Source: Pedosphaera sp.
GTDB taxonomy: Bacteria > Verrucomicrobiota > Verrucomicrobiia > Limisphaerales > SXQI01
Length of the DNA: 64,000 nucleotides
Assembly: GCA_025359965.1 (NCBI GenBank)
Contig: JANYDC010000136.1
Coordinates: 1 to 64,000, forward strand
Reading direction: 5' to 3'
This document shows, piece by piece, positions 8,360 to 16,098 of the stretch. Numbering within the stretch: position 1 is the first letter of the stretch; the number at the start of each line of letters is the position of its first letter. The notes under the pieces were generated by a model. The model ran no database searches. It had not been told where the DNA came from and was given only the letters and a program-made list of their open reading frames with translations. A program made the translations under genes and the position numbers.

Positions 8360-9931
8360 TTAGTTGCCGCGTCCGAAGCCGCCGCCGCTGTTTCCTGAAC
8401 CAGTGGTCCCGCCACCGGTTGTGCCCGAGCGGGTGTTATTGTTTTGTGATTGGGTGGAACGCGTGGTCAAAGCACTGTTTTGGCTGGAGCTGCTGCTGCT
8501 TCGGCGGTTTTGGTTTTGGGTATTCTCAAAGAGGTTCTTGAGGACTTCCTGAACCTGTTGGGGATCAGCGTTCTCTAAATCATAAACGAAGACCTGCTGT
8601 TTTTTGGCGGGGTTTGAGTCAAGTTGAGTGATCATTTGGCTGATCTGAGGCATAAGATCACGCGCCGCACTGACAATGATTGATCCGGTCCGCTGGTCTG
8701 GCATGGTTATGACACGGCCTTGCTTTTTGGCGCGATCGCTGCTTGAGGATGCAGCCGTGTTCTGGTTCCCCCCGAATCCCCCGAAGGGACCGCCCCCGAA
8801 TCGAACCTGCCCACGGTTGTTGTCATTGCTCTTGGTTTCGTCAGGAAAAAGTCCGGCCAGCACGGTCGCCATCTCAGTGGGATCCGAGTACTTGAGCCGG
8901 AATACGCGCAGCTCTGTCACGTCCTCCACATTGGTATCCACGCTGTTGATCAGAGTTTCTATGGTGGACATGATGTCATCCGGTGCCCGCACCGCCACCG
9001 AGTTGCTGTGCTCATCCGCAGCCACGACCACTTTGGCATTGGCCGCACGATTGTTGCTGGTGGCGGCCGTGGCGTTTCCACCACCCCCGCCTCCGCCGCC
9101 GAATGGGTTTCCTCCGCCGAAGGGGCCTCCCCCTCCTCCCCCCCCACCGCCACGGCGTGCATTATTATTATTCTGCTGGTCCGCCGGCGACGGAAACAAC
9201 TCTTTGATCATTGTCACTATCTGCTTGGAATCGGCGTACCGAAGGCTGAAGACGCGAACTACGGTGGCCTCTGAACCCGAGGTGTCGAGAGCACGGATAA
9301 TCTCCGTGATACGACGGATGCTGGCCTGGGTATCGGTAATGACCAGGGCGTTTCCGGCCTCGTTGGCCGTCATGCTGGCCTCAGCGGGAAGAAGTGGCTG
9401 CAGGTTTTGGGTTAATTGGGCGGCATTGATGAAATTAACAGGAATGATTTGGGTGACCATTTCATCGGTCTTGGGAATGGCGGCGGGATTGTTGCCGCTC
9501 TTGACGGGTATCTCCCTTTTCTTGGCCGTCTCCTTGCTGACCACCGTAAGTGTTCGCCCGTTGCGAAGTGCCGCATAGCCATTCTTGCTCAGGGCGGAAT
9601 TAAGGATGGTGAGGGCTTCCTCCTGAGTGACGGGCTGGTTGCTCCATGCGTCGATTTTGCCCTTCACTTCCGTCTCCAGAACAATAATAAAACCAGCGGC
9701 TTCGCTTAAATAATTCAAGACCATTTCCAGGGGTGCCGCGCGGAAATTCAAACGCAGTGAGGCCTCAGCAGCAGGCTCGGAGGGGGCCTCCGCTATTGGC
9801 GGCGCTTGCTCAGCAGGCGGGGTCCCAATTTTTGGATTGGCTTCATCGGCGCGGAGGATCGAGGTCGCCAGCAAAGCAGGCAAAAGCCAGAAGGCCCAGC
9901 TGAATGATTGTGACATATTAACGCTTTTCAT
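8360..9931 (-). CDS. gspD: GspD-type secretin, N-terminal (periplasmic) half as a separate exported protein
   Basis: This 523-residue protein holds the periplasmic N-domains of a secretin but no channel domain. After a signal peptide (to about residue 28) and a Pro/Ala-rich linker come N0 (about 58-135, with LNFRAAPLEMVLNYLSEAAG), N1 (158-218), N2 (223-332) and N3 (340-438). N2 and N3 each carry a long Gly/Asn-rich loop; the N2 loop is almost pure glycine. A fifth N-domain begins at about 446 (QQVFVYDLENADPQQVQEVL) but stops after its first half. It is followed by a Ser/Asn/Gly-rich tail and a normal stop. The second half of that domain lies in the next gene. The start at 9931 has a good ribosome binding site (AGGAG, 7 bases upstream) and overlaps the end of the preceding gene by 14 bases, which suggests coupled translation. 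It should form the periplasmic vestibule that meets the GspC-like protein. Confidence 0.88.
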   Translation of the reverse strand: MKSVNMSQSFSWAFWLLPALLATSILRADEANPKIGTPPAEQAPPIAEAPSEPAAEASLRLNFRAAPLEMVLNYLSEAAGFIIVLETEVKGKIDAWSNQPVTQEEALTILNSALSKNGYAALRNGRTLTVVSKETAKKREIPVKSGNNPAAIPKTDEMVTQIIPVNFINAAQLTQNLQPLLPAEASMTANEAGNALVITDTQASIRRITEIIRALDTSGSEATVVRVFSLRYADSKQIVTMIKELFPSPADQQNNNNARRGGGGGGGGGPFGGGNPFGGGGGGGGNATAATSNNRAANAKVVVAADEHSNSVAVRAPDDIMSTIETLINSVDTNVEDVTELRVFRLKYSDPTEMATVLAGLFPDETKSNDNNRGQVRFGGGPFGGFGGNQNTAASSSSDRAKKQGRVITMPDQRTGSIIVSAARDLMPQISQMITQLDSNPAKKQQVFVYDLENADPQQVQEVLKNLFENTQNQNRRSSSSSSQNSALTTRSTQSQNNNTRSGTTGGGTTGSGNSGGGFGRGN

Positions 9932-10595
9932 TGTTCAACTCCTGTTCTCTCTTTTGGAGAAGGCGCTTGAGCACATCGCTCTCGCCGCCGGTGGAACCAC
10001 TTGAATCTTCCGAGGAACTTTTGGCACTACTGGTTTCCGTTGTGGCAACTGGAATGGCCGTTTCTGAAATCTGCCAATCGCCTTCATCCTCCCGCCTAAG
10101 CTGACTGCCGATCTTTAGCATGAGCGATTTTCCTTTGGCTTCTAGTTTCACACTGTCAGCACTGATAGCCTCCAAGGTGAAGCCTGCTATCTGATTCGTA
10201 AGCTTTACTGCGCCACGATAGCCAGACGATGAACCATCAAAAAAAGCGGTCTGGCCCCTGGATGATCTCAAAGTGCCGACCAGGGAAATCAGGTCCACTT
10301 TGGGGATATGTTTCGCTTCAGCCCTGGCAGTCGGAGTCACGCGCGTCGGAGAAAAAATATTGCGGGAGGTAATGATCGAAAACGATTTAAAATCCTGCGA
10401 GCCTGTTTCGTTGGTGGATGTCGAAGGAACTACTTCGGCAACCACCACCTCGGGCGTTACGGGTGCATTTGTGGATTCTGTTGTTTTGACAACGTTGGAT
10501 TCCTGCGCGCCCACGGGCAGACCCGTCAGGCCAATGAGAACCGCCCAAACGCTTATCCCTAGCCCAACCACTTTGATGAATTGCGTTTGATTCAT
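9918..10595 (-). CDS. GspC/PilP-like linker between platform and secretin
   Basis: A 225-residue protein with one N-terminal hydrophobic segment (VVGLGISVWAVLIGLTGLPV) and a periplasmic part. The stretch from about residue 75 to 170 (SRNIFSPTR, DLISLVGTLRS, AFFDGSSSGYRGAVKLTNQI, AGFTLEAISADSVKL) has the pattern of the homology region shared by GspC and PilP, which binds the N0 domain of the secretin. The tail is Ser/Gly-rich and ends in a charged helix (DVLKRLLQKREQELNNEK). It sits directly before the N-domain secretin gene, the place pilP holds in type IV pilus operons, and overlaps genes on both sides (4 and 14 bases). No PDZ domain is present, unlike in enterobacterial GspC. The family assignment rests on short motifs and position, so it is likely but not certain. 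Confidence 0.65.
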   Translation of the reverse strand: MNQTQFIKVVGLGISVWAVLIGLTGLPVGAQESNVVKTTESTNAPVTPEVVVAEVVPSTSTNETGSQDFKSFSIITSRNIFSPTRVTPTARAEAKHIPKVDLISLVGTLRSSRGQTAFFDGSSSGYRGAVKLTNQIAGFTLEAISADSVKLEAKGKSLMLKIGSQLRREDEGDWQISETAIPVATTETSSAKSSSEDSSGSTGGESDVLKRLLQKREQELNNEKR

Positions 10596-11131
10596 TGTTC
10601 GAGCGGGTTCAGATACAAACCACTAACTTCCAACGCAAGAGTGAGCTGCGCTCCCTCGGCATCGCGTGATCCAATTTCGAGAGATTCCACTTTGAGCGCG
10701 ATAGGATCATGCTCCAATTCATAGAGAAAGCGGCTCAATGCGGCCATGTTCCCAGAGGCATCCACCCGGCAATCCAGCGTCATATAATCCTCCTCGGGAT
10801 GTTTCCACTGCGGTTTGATGGAGTTGATGGTCAGTCCGCTGACTTGTGACCAGCGATCAAAAGTCCGCAGTACACCACCTTCGGCCGCAGACACACCGTT
10901 CGGCAGTGCATTGGTGCGCATGGAATCCCAGCGTTCGCGGGTGAACCGTGCGCGCTCAATCAGGTCCGCCCCGCGTTGAATGGATCCGCGCATGGTAATA
11001 ATCTCCTGACTTCGCTCCCTCCAACTTACGAGGAGGCTCGTCAACACAAACCGATCCGCCACCCAGATGGCAACGACCACCATGGTGATCATCAACAATA
11101 GACGCTGGCGTTGTTCCCCTTCGATTTTCAT
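10592..11131 (-). CDS. GspM/PilO-like inner-membrane platform protein
   Basis: A 179-residue bitopic membrane protein. One transmembrane segment near the N-terminus (LLLMITMVVVAIWVADRFVL) is followed by a coiled-coil helix (RSQEIITMRGSIQRGADLIERARFT region) and a ferredoxin-like periplasmic domain (VSGLTINSIKPQW, LDCRVDASGNMAALSRFLYE, LKVESLEIGSRD, LTLALEVSGLYL). This is the arrangement of GspM and PilO, which pair with GspL or PilN. It overlaps gspL by 4 bases and the GspC/PilP-like gene by 4 bases, so translation is probably coupled. GspM and PilO cannot be told apart here. Because GspL carries the actin-like domain and the pseudopilins are of the type II kind, GspM is the better name. Confidence 0.75.
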   Translation of the reverse strand: MKIEGEQRQRLLLMITMVVVAIWVADRFVLTSLLVSWRERSQEIITMRGSIQRGADLIERARFTRERWDSMRTNALPNGVSAAEGGVLRTFDRWSQVSGLTINSIKPQWKHPEEDYMTLDCRVDASGNMAALSRFLYELEHDPIALKVESLEIGSRDAEGAQLTLALEVSGLYLNPLEQ

Positions 11132-12567
11132 AATTTGTCAGAGCCTCCTGCCCAGCGGAAGTTGAACGTGAATTGCAAGGGCGACTTGCCCCTGAGTTGG
11201 TCGACTTGGACGTCGACGATTTCCTTGGTGGCCCGCAGGCGATCCAGGGTTTTAAGAAGAGCAGCATGGTCACGCGCGGTGCCCGCACAAACCACCAGGC
11301 CACCCTCGCGTATTTCCAGGGTCTTCGCGGTTATGGTGCTATCCTCGGGAAAAGCCTGGGTTAGACTGCGAAGAATGCTGAGACTGCGAAGCGAACCGTC
11401 GTACCATGGACGGAACCGCTTGATTTCCGTCTGCATTTCCTCGACCCCCTGCACGCGTGATTTCATTCCCAACCACTGGCTGCGCAGGTGCGACAGCTGA
11501 TATTGCTGATAGAGAAACAATCCCGCCACCACCACCGCAATGGCTGATGCCGCAGCCCCTGCGTAAACAAATTTTTTGGTCGCGTACCGGGCGCTGAGAT
11601 TCTTCCACGCGGACAGCCTCGGCGGAAGAAACTCTAATTCAGCAGGCAGTCCGGAAATATTACGGGCGGCCAGCAGCGTCGCCGGGGACATTGGCCCCAC
11701 AGGGCTAACTCCGCGTTCAAGGCCAAAGGCCGGCTTAAGCTCATCCCGCTCGACGGTAAGATTCCAAGATGCGGCACGGGCCCGTAATCCTTCGGCCAGA
11801 CGATCCCCCTCAGCACCGCCCCCCACAATCCGCAAACCCTTCAAAGTCGCGCGCACATCAGCGGCCAATTGACCAAGAGTGATGCGCAATTCCCGAATCA
11901 CTGCATCAACGGAAATCCGGGGAGCGGCCGCGCTTTCCTCGCGTGGCACCTGAAGCGTGCGGAACATGGCGATGCCACCCTCGCTCTGAGCCAGCATACC
12001 CACGCAGGTTGGGGTCAGCAGCAGATTGGTCATCCCTTGCGACTTGCTCCCGGAAGGGCCCTGTAAGGCGCAGAGGCTCAAAGTAAAAGAAACGGGGGAT
12101 AAACGCGCAGCCCGAAGGAGTTGTTCCATGTGCTCCACTTTTTCGCGAGGAACTGCCACCTGTGTGACATGGGTGACACCAGCCGGGGAGACAAAGGAGG
12201 AGCGACAAATGATCAATTCCTCAGGTGAATAGGCAAAACCACGTTCTGCCTCAAGATCAAGAAAGTTTGAAAGATCCTCACCCGGCAGATCGGGCATTTG
12301 GCTCTGGAATGCCAGCACCCACTCGGACGGAAGACCCACCACGCAGGCGCGTTCGTTAATACCCTCAGCTTCCAAAAGCTTGCGAAGCTCTGCACCCAGC
12401 ACCTGTGAATCGTCCTTGGCCAATTCACCAGTCAGCGACGCCGAAAATGGCTTGGTGGAGTCGATCCCGCTGTTGGATTTCCGAACGACGGCACCCTCAA
12501 CCCTGCCAGTCTCGAATGAAAGTCCAAGGAGGGAAACCGCACGTTTATGTTTTAGCAAGTTCGTCAT
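11128..12567 (-). CDS. gspL: GspL-like protein (PilM-type actin-like domain fused to PilN-type part)
   Basis: A 479-residue protein. The N-terminal ~330 residues have an actin-like ATPase fold as in GspL/PilM (SLLGLSFETGRVEGAVVRK, ERACVVGLPSEWVL, ADVRATLKGLRIVGGGAEGD). A transmembrane segment follows at about residues 335-352 (FVYAGAAASAIAVVVAGLFL), then a coiled-coil and a ferredoxin-like periplasmic domain (AFPEDSTITAKTLEIREGGLVVCAG, LDRLRATKEIVDVQVDQLRG). This is the full GspL architecture, equal to PilM plus PilN fused. GspL holds the secretion ATPase GspE at the membrane and pairs with GspM. The cytoplasmic part is larger than in many proteobacterial GspL proteins. It overlaps gspK and gspM by 4 bases each. 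Whether it binds ATP cannot be judged by eye. Confidence 0.8.
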   Translation of the reverse strand: MTNLLKHKRAVSLLGLSFETGRVEGAVVRKSNSGIDSTKPFSASLTGELAKDDSQVLGAELRKLLEAEGINERACVVGLPSEWVLAFQSQMPDLPGEDLSNFLDLEAERGFAYSPEELIICRSSFVSPAGVTHVTQVAVPREKVEHMEQLLRAARLSPVSFTLSLCALQGPSGSKSQGMTNLLLTPTCVGMLAQSEGGIAMFRTLQVPREESAAAPRISVDAVIRELRITLGQLAADVRATLKGLRIVGGGAEGDRLAEGLRARAASWNLTVERDELKPAFGLERGVSPVGPMSPATLLAARNISGLPAELEFLPPRLSAWKNLSARYATKKFVYAGAAASAIAVVVAGLFLYQQYQLSHLRSQWLGMKSRVQGVEEMQTEIKRFRPWYDGSLRSLSILRSLTQAFPEDSTITAKTLEIREGGLVVCAGTARDHAALLKTLDRLRATKEIVDVQVDQLRGKSPLQFTFNFRWAGGSDKL

Positions 12568-13940
12568 CGAGTGGTTTTTGCCGCAAGTTGGCGGATGTTC
12601 TGCCAGGACTGGCGACCCAGCGCCCAGCCATGTTGAGTGAGGTCTTGGTGTTGCACTATACGCGCAGCAGCTCCGGTGGAATCAAAGACAAAACTGTGCC
12701 GGGTAAAACCTCTCCCGTAGCGCCCCACGGCGGCGATGTCCGCCGTGTATTGAAAACCGTGAGCTGTCAGAAAAGGACCGGCCGTGCGGGATGCCTGCTC
12801 ACCAAGTATGGTCTTTACCCAGGCTACCGACCCCATTTTGTCAGGATTAGATAGTCGATAATTGACCATTTCAGTGGCCTTGTCTGTGCCAATTCCGGGA
12901 ATGCATGCAAGAACTTGCGCGCTGGCGGTACAGACATTAATCAAACCTTCGACGTAGGTGCCGTTGGTAACGATTAAGGAGCTTTCAATATTGGTGAACT
13001 CATTCTCTGTCATCCCGGACGCCACAAAAAGTTCCAGAGGGCTTGAGATCGGACCACCACGTGGATTGCGCCCCAGAACCTCGATGATTTGGTCGGCTCG
13101 CTGCGAAGAAAACTTCGACCTCACCAGAGTGCCAAGTCTGGAAGCCAAGCCTGCGCCCCTCCCCTGTCCCAAAATCGAAACTCGCGCCGTTCCGTCCGAG
13201 TTCGTGCCGGACTCCCTGCTGTAGACCGTCAAGTACTCAAACAACCCGGCATCCAATTTTCCGTCGCGGTTGTCAGCGGGGGGCGTTACATCTCCGTTGT
13301 CCTCGTTGGGATCCAGCGCTCCATTGCGGTTGGAGTCCTCTCCGTAGAGCAGCGTGAGGTTGGCTCCAAACACCAGACGCAACTCATCAAGGCTTTCAAA
13401 TTTGGCGTTTTTACAATGATAAGGCGGGATGAGCCGGAGATAGGTTTCATCCTCGGCACCGCCGGTGGTCACATCGCTGTCGGCATCGCGCCAATCAATT
13501 ATGGCCGCCGCAAATTCAGCGGTCATCCCCGGCAGTGCTTGTAGCATTTCCAAGGTGGCTGTGTTGAGATTGAGTTTTGACGCCTCGTCCACCAAAGCGA
13601 AATATGGTTTGGTGGGATTTTGTGGCTGGCTGTCGCGGCCCAGAAGCCAGACGCGGGCCTCGCCCATTTGAATGTCCTCGTGCTGGTAAGTGGTAAGTGC
13701 CGGCAACTTGCCCGGTTCATCCAGGTGAGTGAGCAGGTAGCCAATATAGCGGGCAGTTCCATCGATAGCCTGACGGGCGGCCAGACTGGCAACACGATTG
13801 TCGGAGGCCCGCAGCTCCATAGTCACCGACTGACCGAAATATAAGGCCAAACTCACGATGCCGAAGGCAATCCAGAGAACGATAATCAGCACGGAACCCG
13901 ACCGTTTTCCAAGCGCAGTCACCAAGGAGTCGCTTTTCAC
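12564..13940 (-). CDS. gspK: GspK, minor pseudopilin at the pseudopilus tip
   Basis: A 458-residue protein with a positively charged leader and a hydrophobic helix (GSVLIIVLWIAFGIVSLALY) typical of GspK, in which the pseudopilin glutamate at position +5 is missing. The body has the family's helical domain with EASKLNLNTATLEMLQALPG (a helix-hairpin-helix-like motif) and a second such motif, VNVCTASAQVLACIPGIG near residue 340 (read as INVCTASAQVL). GspK caps the pseudopilus with GspI and GspJ and is larger than the other pseudopilins; this one is somewhat longer than the usual ~320-330 residues, mainly through an Asp/Asn-rich loop (YGEDSNRNGALDPNEDNGD) that looks like a calcium-binding site. 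It overlaps gspJ and gspL by 4 bases each. Confidence 0.85.
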   Translation of the reverse strand: MKSDSLVTALGKRSGSVLIIVLWIAFGIVSLALYFGQSVTMELRASDNRVASLAARQAIDGTARYIGYLLTHLDEPGKLPALTTYQHEDIQMGEARVWLLGRDSQPQNPTKPYFALVDEASKLNLNTATLEMLQALPGMTAEFAAAIIDWRDADSDVTTGGAEDETYLRLIPPYHCKNAKFESLDELRLVFGANLTLLYGEDSNRNGALDPNEDNGDVTPPADNRDGKLDAGLFEYLTVYSRESGTNSDGTARVSILGQGRGAGLASRLGTLVRSKFSSQRADQIIEVLGRNPRGGPISSPLELFVASGMTENEFTNIESSLIVTNGTYVEGLINVCTASAQVLACIPGIGTDKATEMVNYRLSNPDKMGSVAWVKTILGEQASRTAGPFLTAHGFQYTADIAAVGRYGRGFTRHSFVFDSTGAAARIVQHQDLTQHGWALGRQSWQNIRQLAAKTTR

Positions 13941-14653
13941 AGTTGCCCTCCTGCGGTTTGGGTTTGGTTCGTATCAGCAGTAACAAGAATGGGCACGATC
14001 AACTGCACTAAGGAACCCGATTGAGTGAGAGCTTTTCCCTGTGCAGTATTTTCTTGGGCCAAACGTATTTCCACTTTGATCGCAGTGGGCAGGATGGTTG
14101 TTTCATTGGTCGAGTTCCACGTCTGCTGCCATTGGGTGCCATTGTAATAACTGAAAGTCAGTCGATCCACCCCGCCCATGAGATACTGATCCTCCGAATC
14201 CTCCTGGTTCGGAGGCTGCAAGTTGCGAACCACGGATCGGATCAGATCCAGGCCGGGCGCGGAAATTTGGTTGGTCGGCGACCTTAGGAAGTAGGCGACC
14301 TTTTGAATCTCACTCCAAGGCATCACGTCGCTGATCAAGCCGGTATTTATGTACAACTCCGGGCTGGAAGGACGGCCCTTGCCACTCTCAATTCCATCGC
14401 TGTCGCTTTGCAGGGAACCGGAGAGTTTGCCATTGGGGGCAACGATGCTTGCAATATCTTTTCTAAGAATGCCGGTGGCCCGTTCCAAAACCAGACCTTT
14501 CGCAAGGTTCTCTGTGGTCCGGTTACGAAGCCGAATGGCACCGAATAAGACCCCGTTCGCGGCAACCAAAACAATGGCGAAAATAGCAATGGAGAGGAGC
14601 AACTCTATAAGAGTAAAGCCTCCACCAATCGATATTTCGCGGCGTGTTCTCAT
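13937..14653 (-). CDS. gspJ: GspJ-like minor pseudopilin
   Basis: A 238-residue prepilin. The N-terminus has the type III signal: a short basic leader, then G|FTLIELLLSIAIFAIVLVA, with cleavage by prepilin peptidase after the glycine and the conserved Glu at +5. After the helix, residues (LRNRTTENLAKGLVLERATG, ILRKDIASIV) match GspJ, which joins the pseudopilus tip with GspI and GspK. Order and size agree with GspJ. It overlaps gspI by 4 bases upstream and gspK by 4 bases downstream. No prepilin peptidase gene is present in this window. Confidence 0.82.
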   Translation of the reverse strand: MRTRREISIGGGFTLIELLLSIAIFAIVLVAANGVLFGAIRLRNRTTENLAKGLVLERATGILRKDIASIVAPNGKLSGSLQSDSDGIESGKGRPSSPELYINTGLISDVMPWSEIQKVAYFLRSPTNQISAPGLDLIRSVVRNLQPPNQEDSEDQYLMGGVDRLTFSYYNGTQWQQTWNSTNETTILPTAIKVEIRLAQENTAQGKALTQSGSLVQLIVPILVTADTNQTQTAGGQL

Positions 14654-15048
14654 TGCTGGGTGCTATCGATCACCGTGCTGATGTTCACATCGTGGTCCTG
14701 CCCCTGAACCGCAAAGATTATTTTAAGAGTGAGGAGTTTGAACGGATCCTTGTCCCACGACTGGTTTTGCAATATCCAGCGGAACTGCTGGTTCCCCTCT
14801 TCGGCTACCCCACTGGAAGATTGTTTCCACTGACGCGTCACAATTAGCTCACTCATGACGCGTTCAGCCACACGTGCCGCAACAGTCTTGCGTTCAGCCA
14901 CCACTCCGGCCGTATTGGCGATTCTCAAACCGCCAACCGCCACGGGCAGCACTATGGCCAAAAAAGCCAGTGCGGCCAACGCCTCCGCCAGGGTGAACCC
15001 CTGTTGGTTAGCGCCGGATTTTCGCGGTGTTGTTGGTTTGAATTTCAT
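14650..15048 (-). CDS. gspI: GspI-like minor pseudopilin
   Basis: A 132-residue prepilin with leader ending in QQG|FTLAEALAALAFLAIVLPV, the class III signal with Glu at +5. The short globular part (VVAERKTVAARVAERVMSEL, FRWILQNQSW) fits GspI, the nucleator of the pseudopilus tip complex. The start at 15048 places the first 13 codons inside the end of gspH, a 41-base overlap. A later start would remove the basic leader, so the overlap is kept. It overlaps gspJ by 4 bases. Confidence 0.8.
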   Translation of the reverse strand: MKFKPTTPRKSGANQQGFTLAEALAALAFLAIVLPVAVGGLRIANTAGVVAERKTVAARVAERVMSELIVTRQWKQSSSGVAEEGNQQFRWILQNQSWDKDPFKLLTLKIIFAVQGQDHDVNISTVIDSTQQ

Positions 15049-15598
15049 AACTGGACCCGTCCCGTGAAGGAGTTATCCAAATAGGCTCCCTCGCCGGCTC
15101 GCCCGGCCTGGGTTTTTCACTCAGCCAAAGTTCCCGCGGGCCTCCCTCATCCATAAATCCGTCGGGCTTGAAGCGGATCACCACAGCCTCGCGGCCCGGA
15201 CGAACCCCATTCAAGGTTTGCGGGATGACTCGACCCGTGTTGTTTGAGCTGCTTCCACTCTCAATAACCACCTCCTCGGCCAGCGTGTAAGTGATCGATT
15301 TTGCGTCATCGTTCGAATAGGTCGACTCCTGCACCAATCCGTAGGAGCGCTGCTTGGCATCAATCCAAAGAATCGTGGGAACACCTTCTGAGACGGCCCG
15401 GCTCTGACCGTAATGGGTCAGGGAAACCAACCGGCGGGCTTCCGAATCCAACGAGCGTCCACGAAAGAAGGAGCCGAGAGAAGGAGCCACCAAAGAAGCA
15501 ACCACCACCATCAAAATCATGACCAAAATCAACTCCACCAACGTAAACGCTCTTCGCGATCTTTTTGGAGAATTTTGGCCATGTGTGGATATGATCAT
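15008..15598 (-). CDS. gspH: GspH-like minor pseudopilin
   Basis: A 196-residue prepilin with a basic leader and RRA|FTLVELILVMILMVVVASL; the residue before the cleavage point is Ala rather than Gly. The next part (ARRLVSLTHYGQSRAVSEGV) is the characteristic GspH/FimT helix. The C-terminal part is a beta domain (VVIRFKPDGFMDEGGPRELW) typical of GspH. GspH sits below the tip complex in the pseudopilus. It lies 19 bases after gspG and overlaps gspI by 41 bases. Confidence 0.83.
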   Translation of the reverse strand: MIISTHGQNSPKRSRRAFTLVELILVMILMVVVASLVAPSLGSFFRGRSLDSEARRLVSLTHYGQSRAVSEGVPTILWIDAKQRSYGLVQESTYSNDDAKSITYTLAEEVVIESGSSSNNTGRVIPQTLNGVRPGREAVVIRFKPDGFMDEGGPRELWLSEKPRPGEPAREPIWITPSRDGSSYEIQTNNTAKIRR

Positions 15599-15617
15599 GG
15601 ATGGCTTTACGCTCTAT

Positions 15618-16079
15618 CTACTTCTTTTGATTCGACGATGACCAGTTGGAAATGTCGTCCTCGCTGCCGAGTTGACCGTCCGGCCCCTTGGAGGTGATGT
15701 CGTAGGACGAAGGGTTATGTTTGCCCGGACATTCATAAATATACTCGTTGCCCCAAGGGTCTTTGGGAATCTCGCTCTTGAGGTAGGGGCCGCGCCAGCT
15801 CTGGACATTGCTGGGTTGTTGGACGAGGGCATTCAGCCCCCCTTTTCCCTTAGGGTAAGAACCCGTGTCGACCTCGAAGGAATCAAGGGCGGTGCCGAAT
15901 GTGGAAATCTGAGACTGTGCAGCGGTCTGACGGGCCTGCTCGGTGCGCCCGGAGAATTTGGGGACGACGATGGCTGCGAGCACGCCCAGAATGACCAGGA
16001 CGATGAGCAGTTCGATCAGGGTGAAAGCGGCATTGGTCCGCGACCGGGAACGGTTTGAGCTGGCAGGTTTAAGGATCAT
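15618..16079 (-). CDS. gspG: GspG, major pseudopilin
   Basis: A 153-residue protein that forms the shaft of the type II secretion pseudopilus. The leader ends in an Ala residue before FTLIELLIVLVILGVLAAIV, with Glu at +5. The mature part has the GspG signature: DSFEVDTGSYPKGKGGLNAL, then WRGPYLKSEIPKDPWGNEY and the calcium-site loop near the C-terminus (GPDGQLGSEDDISNW). Length is normal for GspG. The usual Gly at -1 of the cleavage site is replaced by Ala (SRTNAA|FTL), as in gspH here, so the prepilin peptidase of this organism may accept Ala. Nineteen bases separate it from gspF and from gspH. Confidence 0.92.
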   Translation of the reverse strand: MILKPASSNRSRSRTNAAFTLIELLIVLVILGVLAAIVVPKFSGRTEQARQTAAQSQISTFGTALDSFEVDTGSYPKGKGGLNALVQQPSNVQSWRGPYLKSEIPKDPWGNEYIYECPGKHNPSSYDITSKGPDGQLGSEDDISNWSSSNQKK

Positions 16080-16098
16080 AACTGAATTCCGTGGTTAA

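Noticed and set aside
8967-9170. G/C-rich short repeats as a CRISPR-like or tandem repeat array
   Set aside because: They encode the poly-Gly loop of the secretin N2 domain; no spacers and no regular unit.
8676-9578. A 300-codon frame on the plus strand opposite the N-domain secretin gene
   Set aside because: It is Pro-rich only because it is the complement of the Gly-rich loop; the minus-strand gene has clear N-domains and a ribosome binding site.
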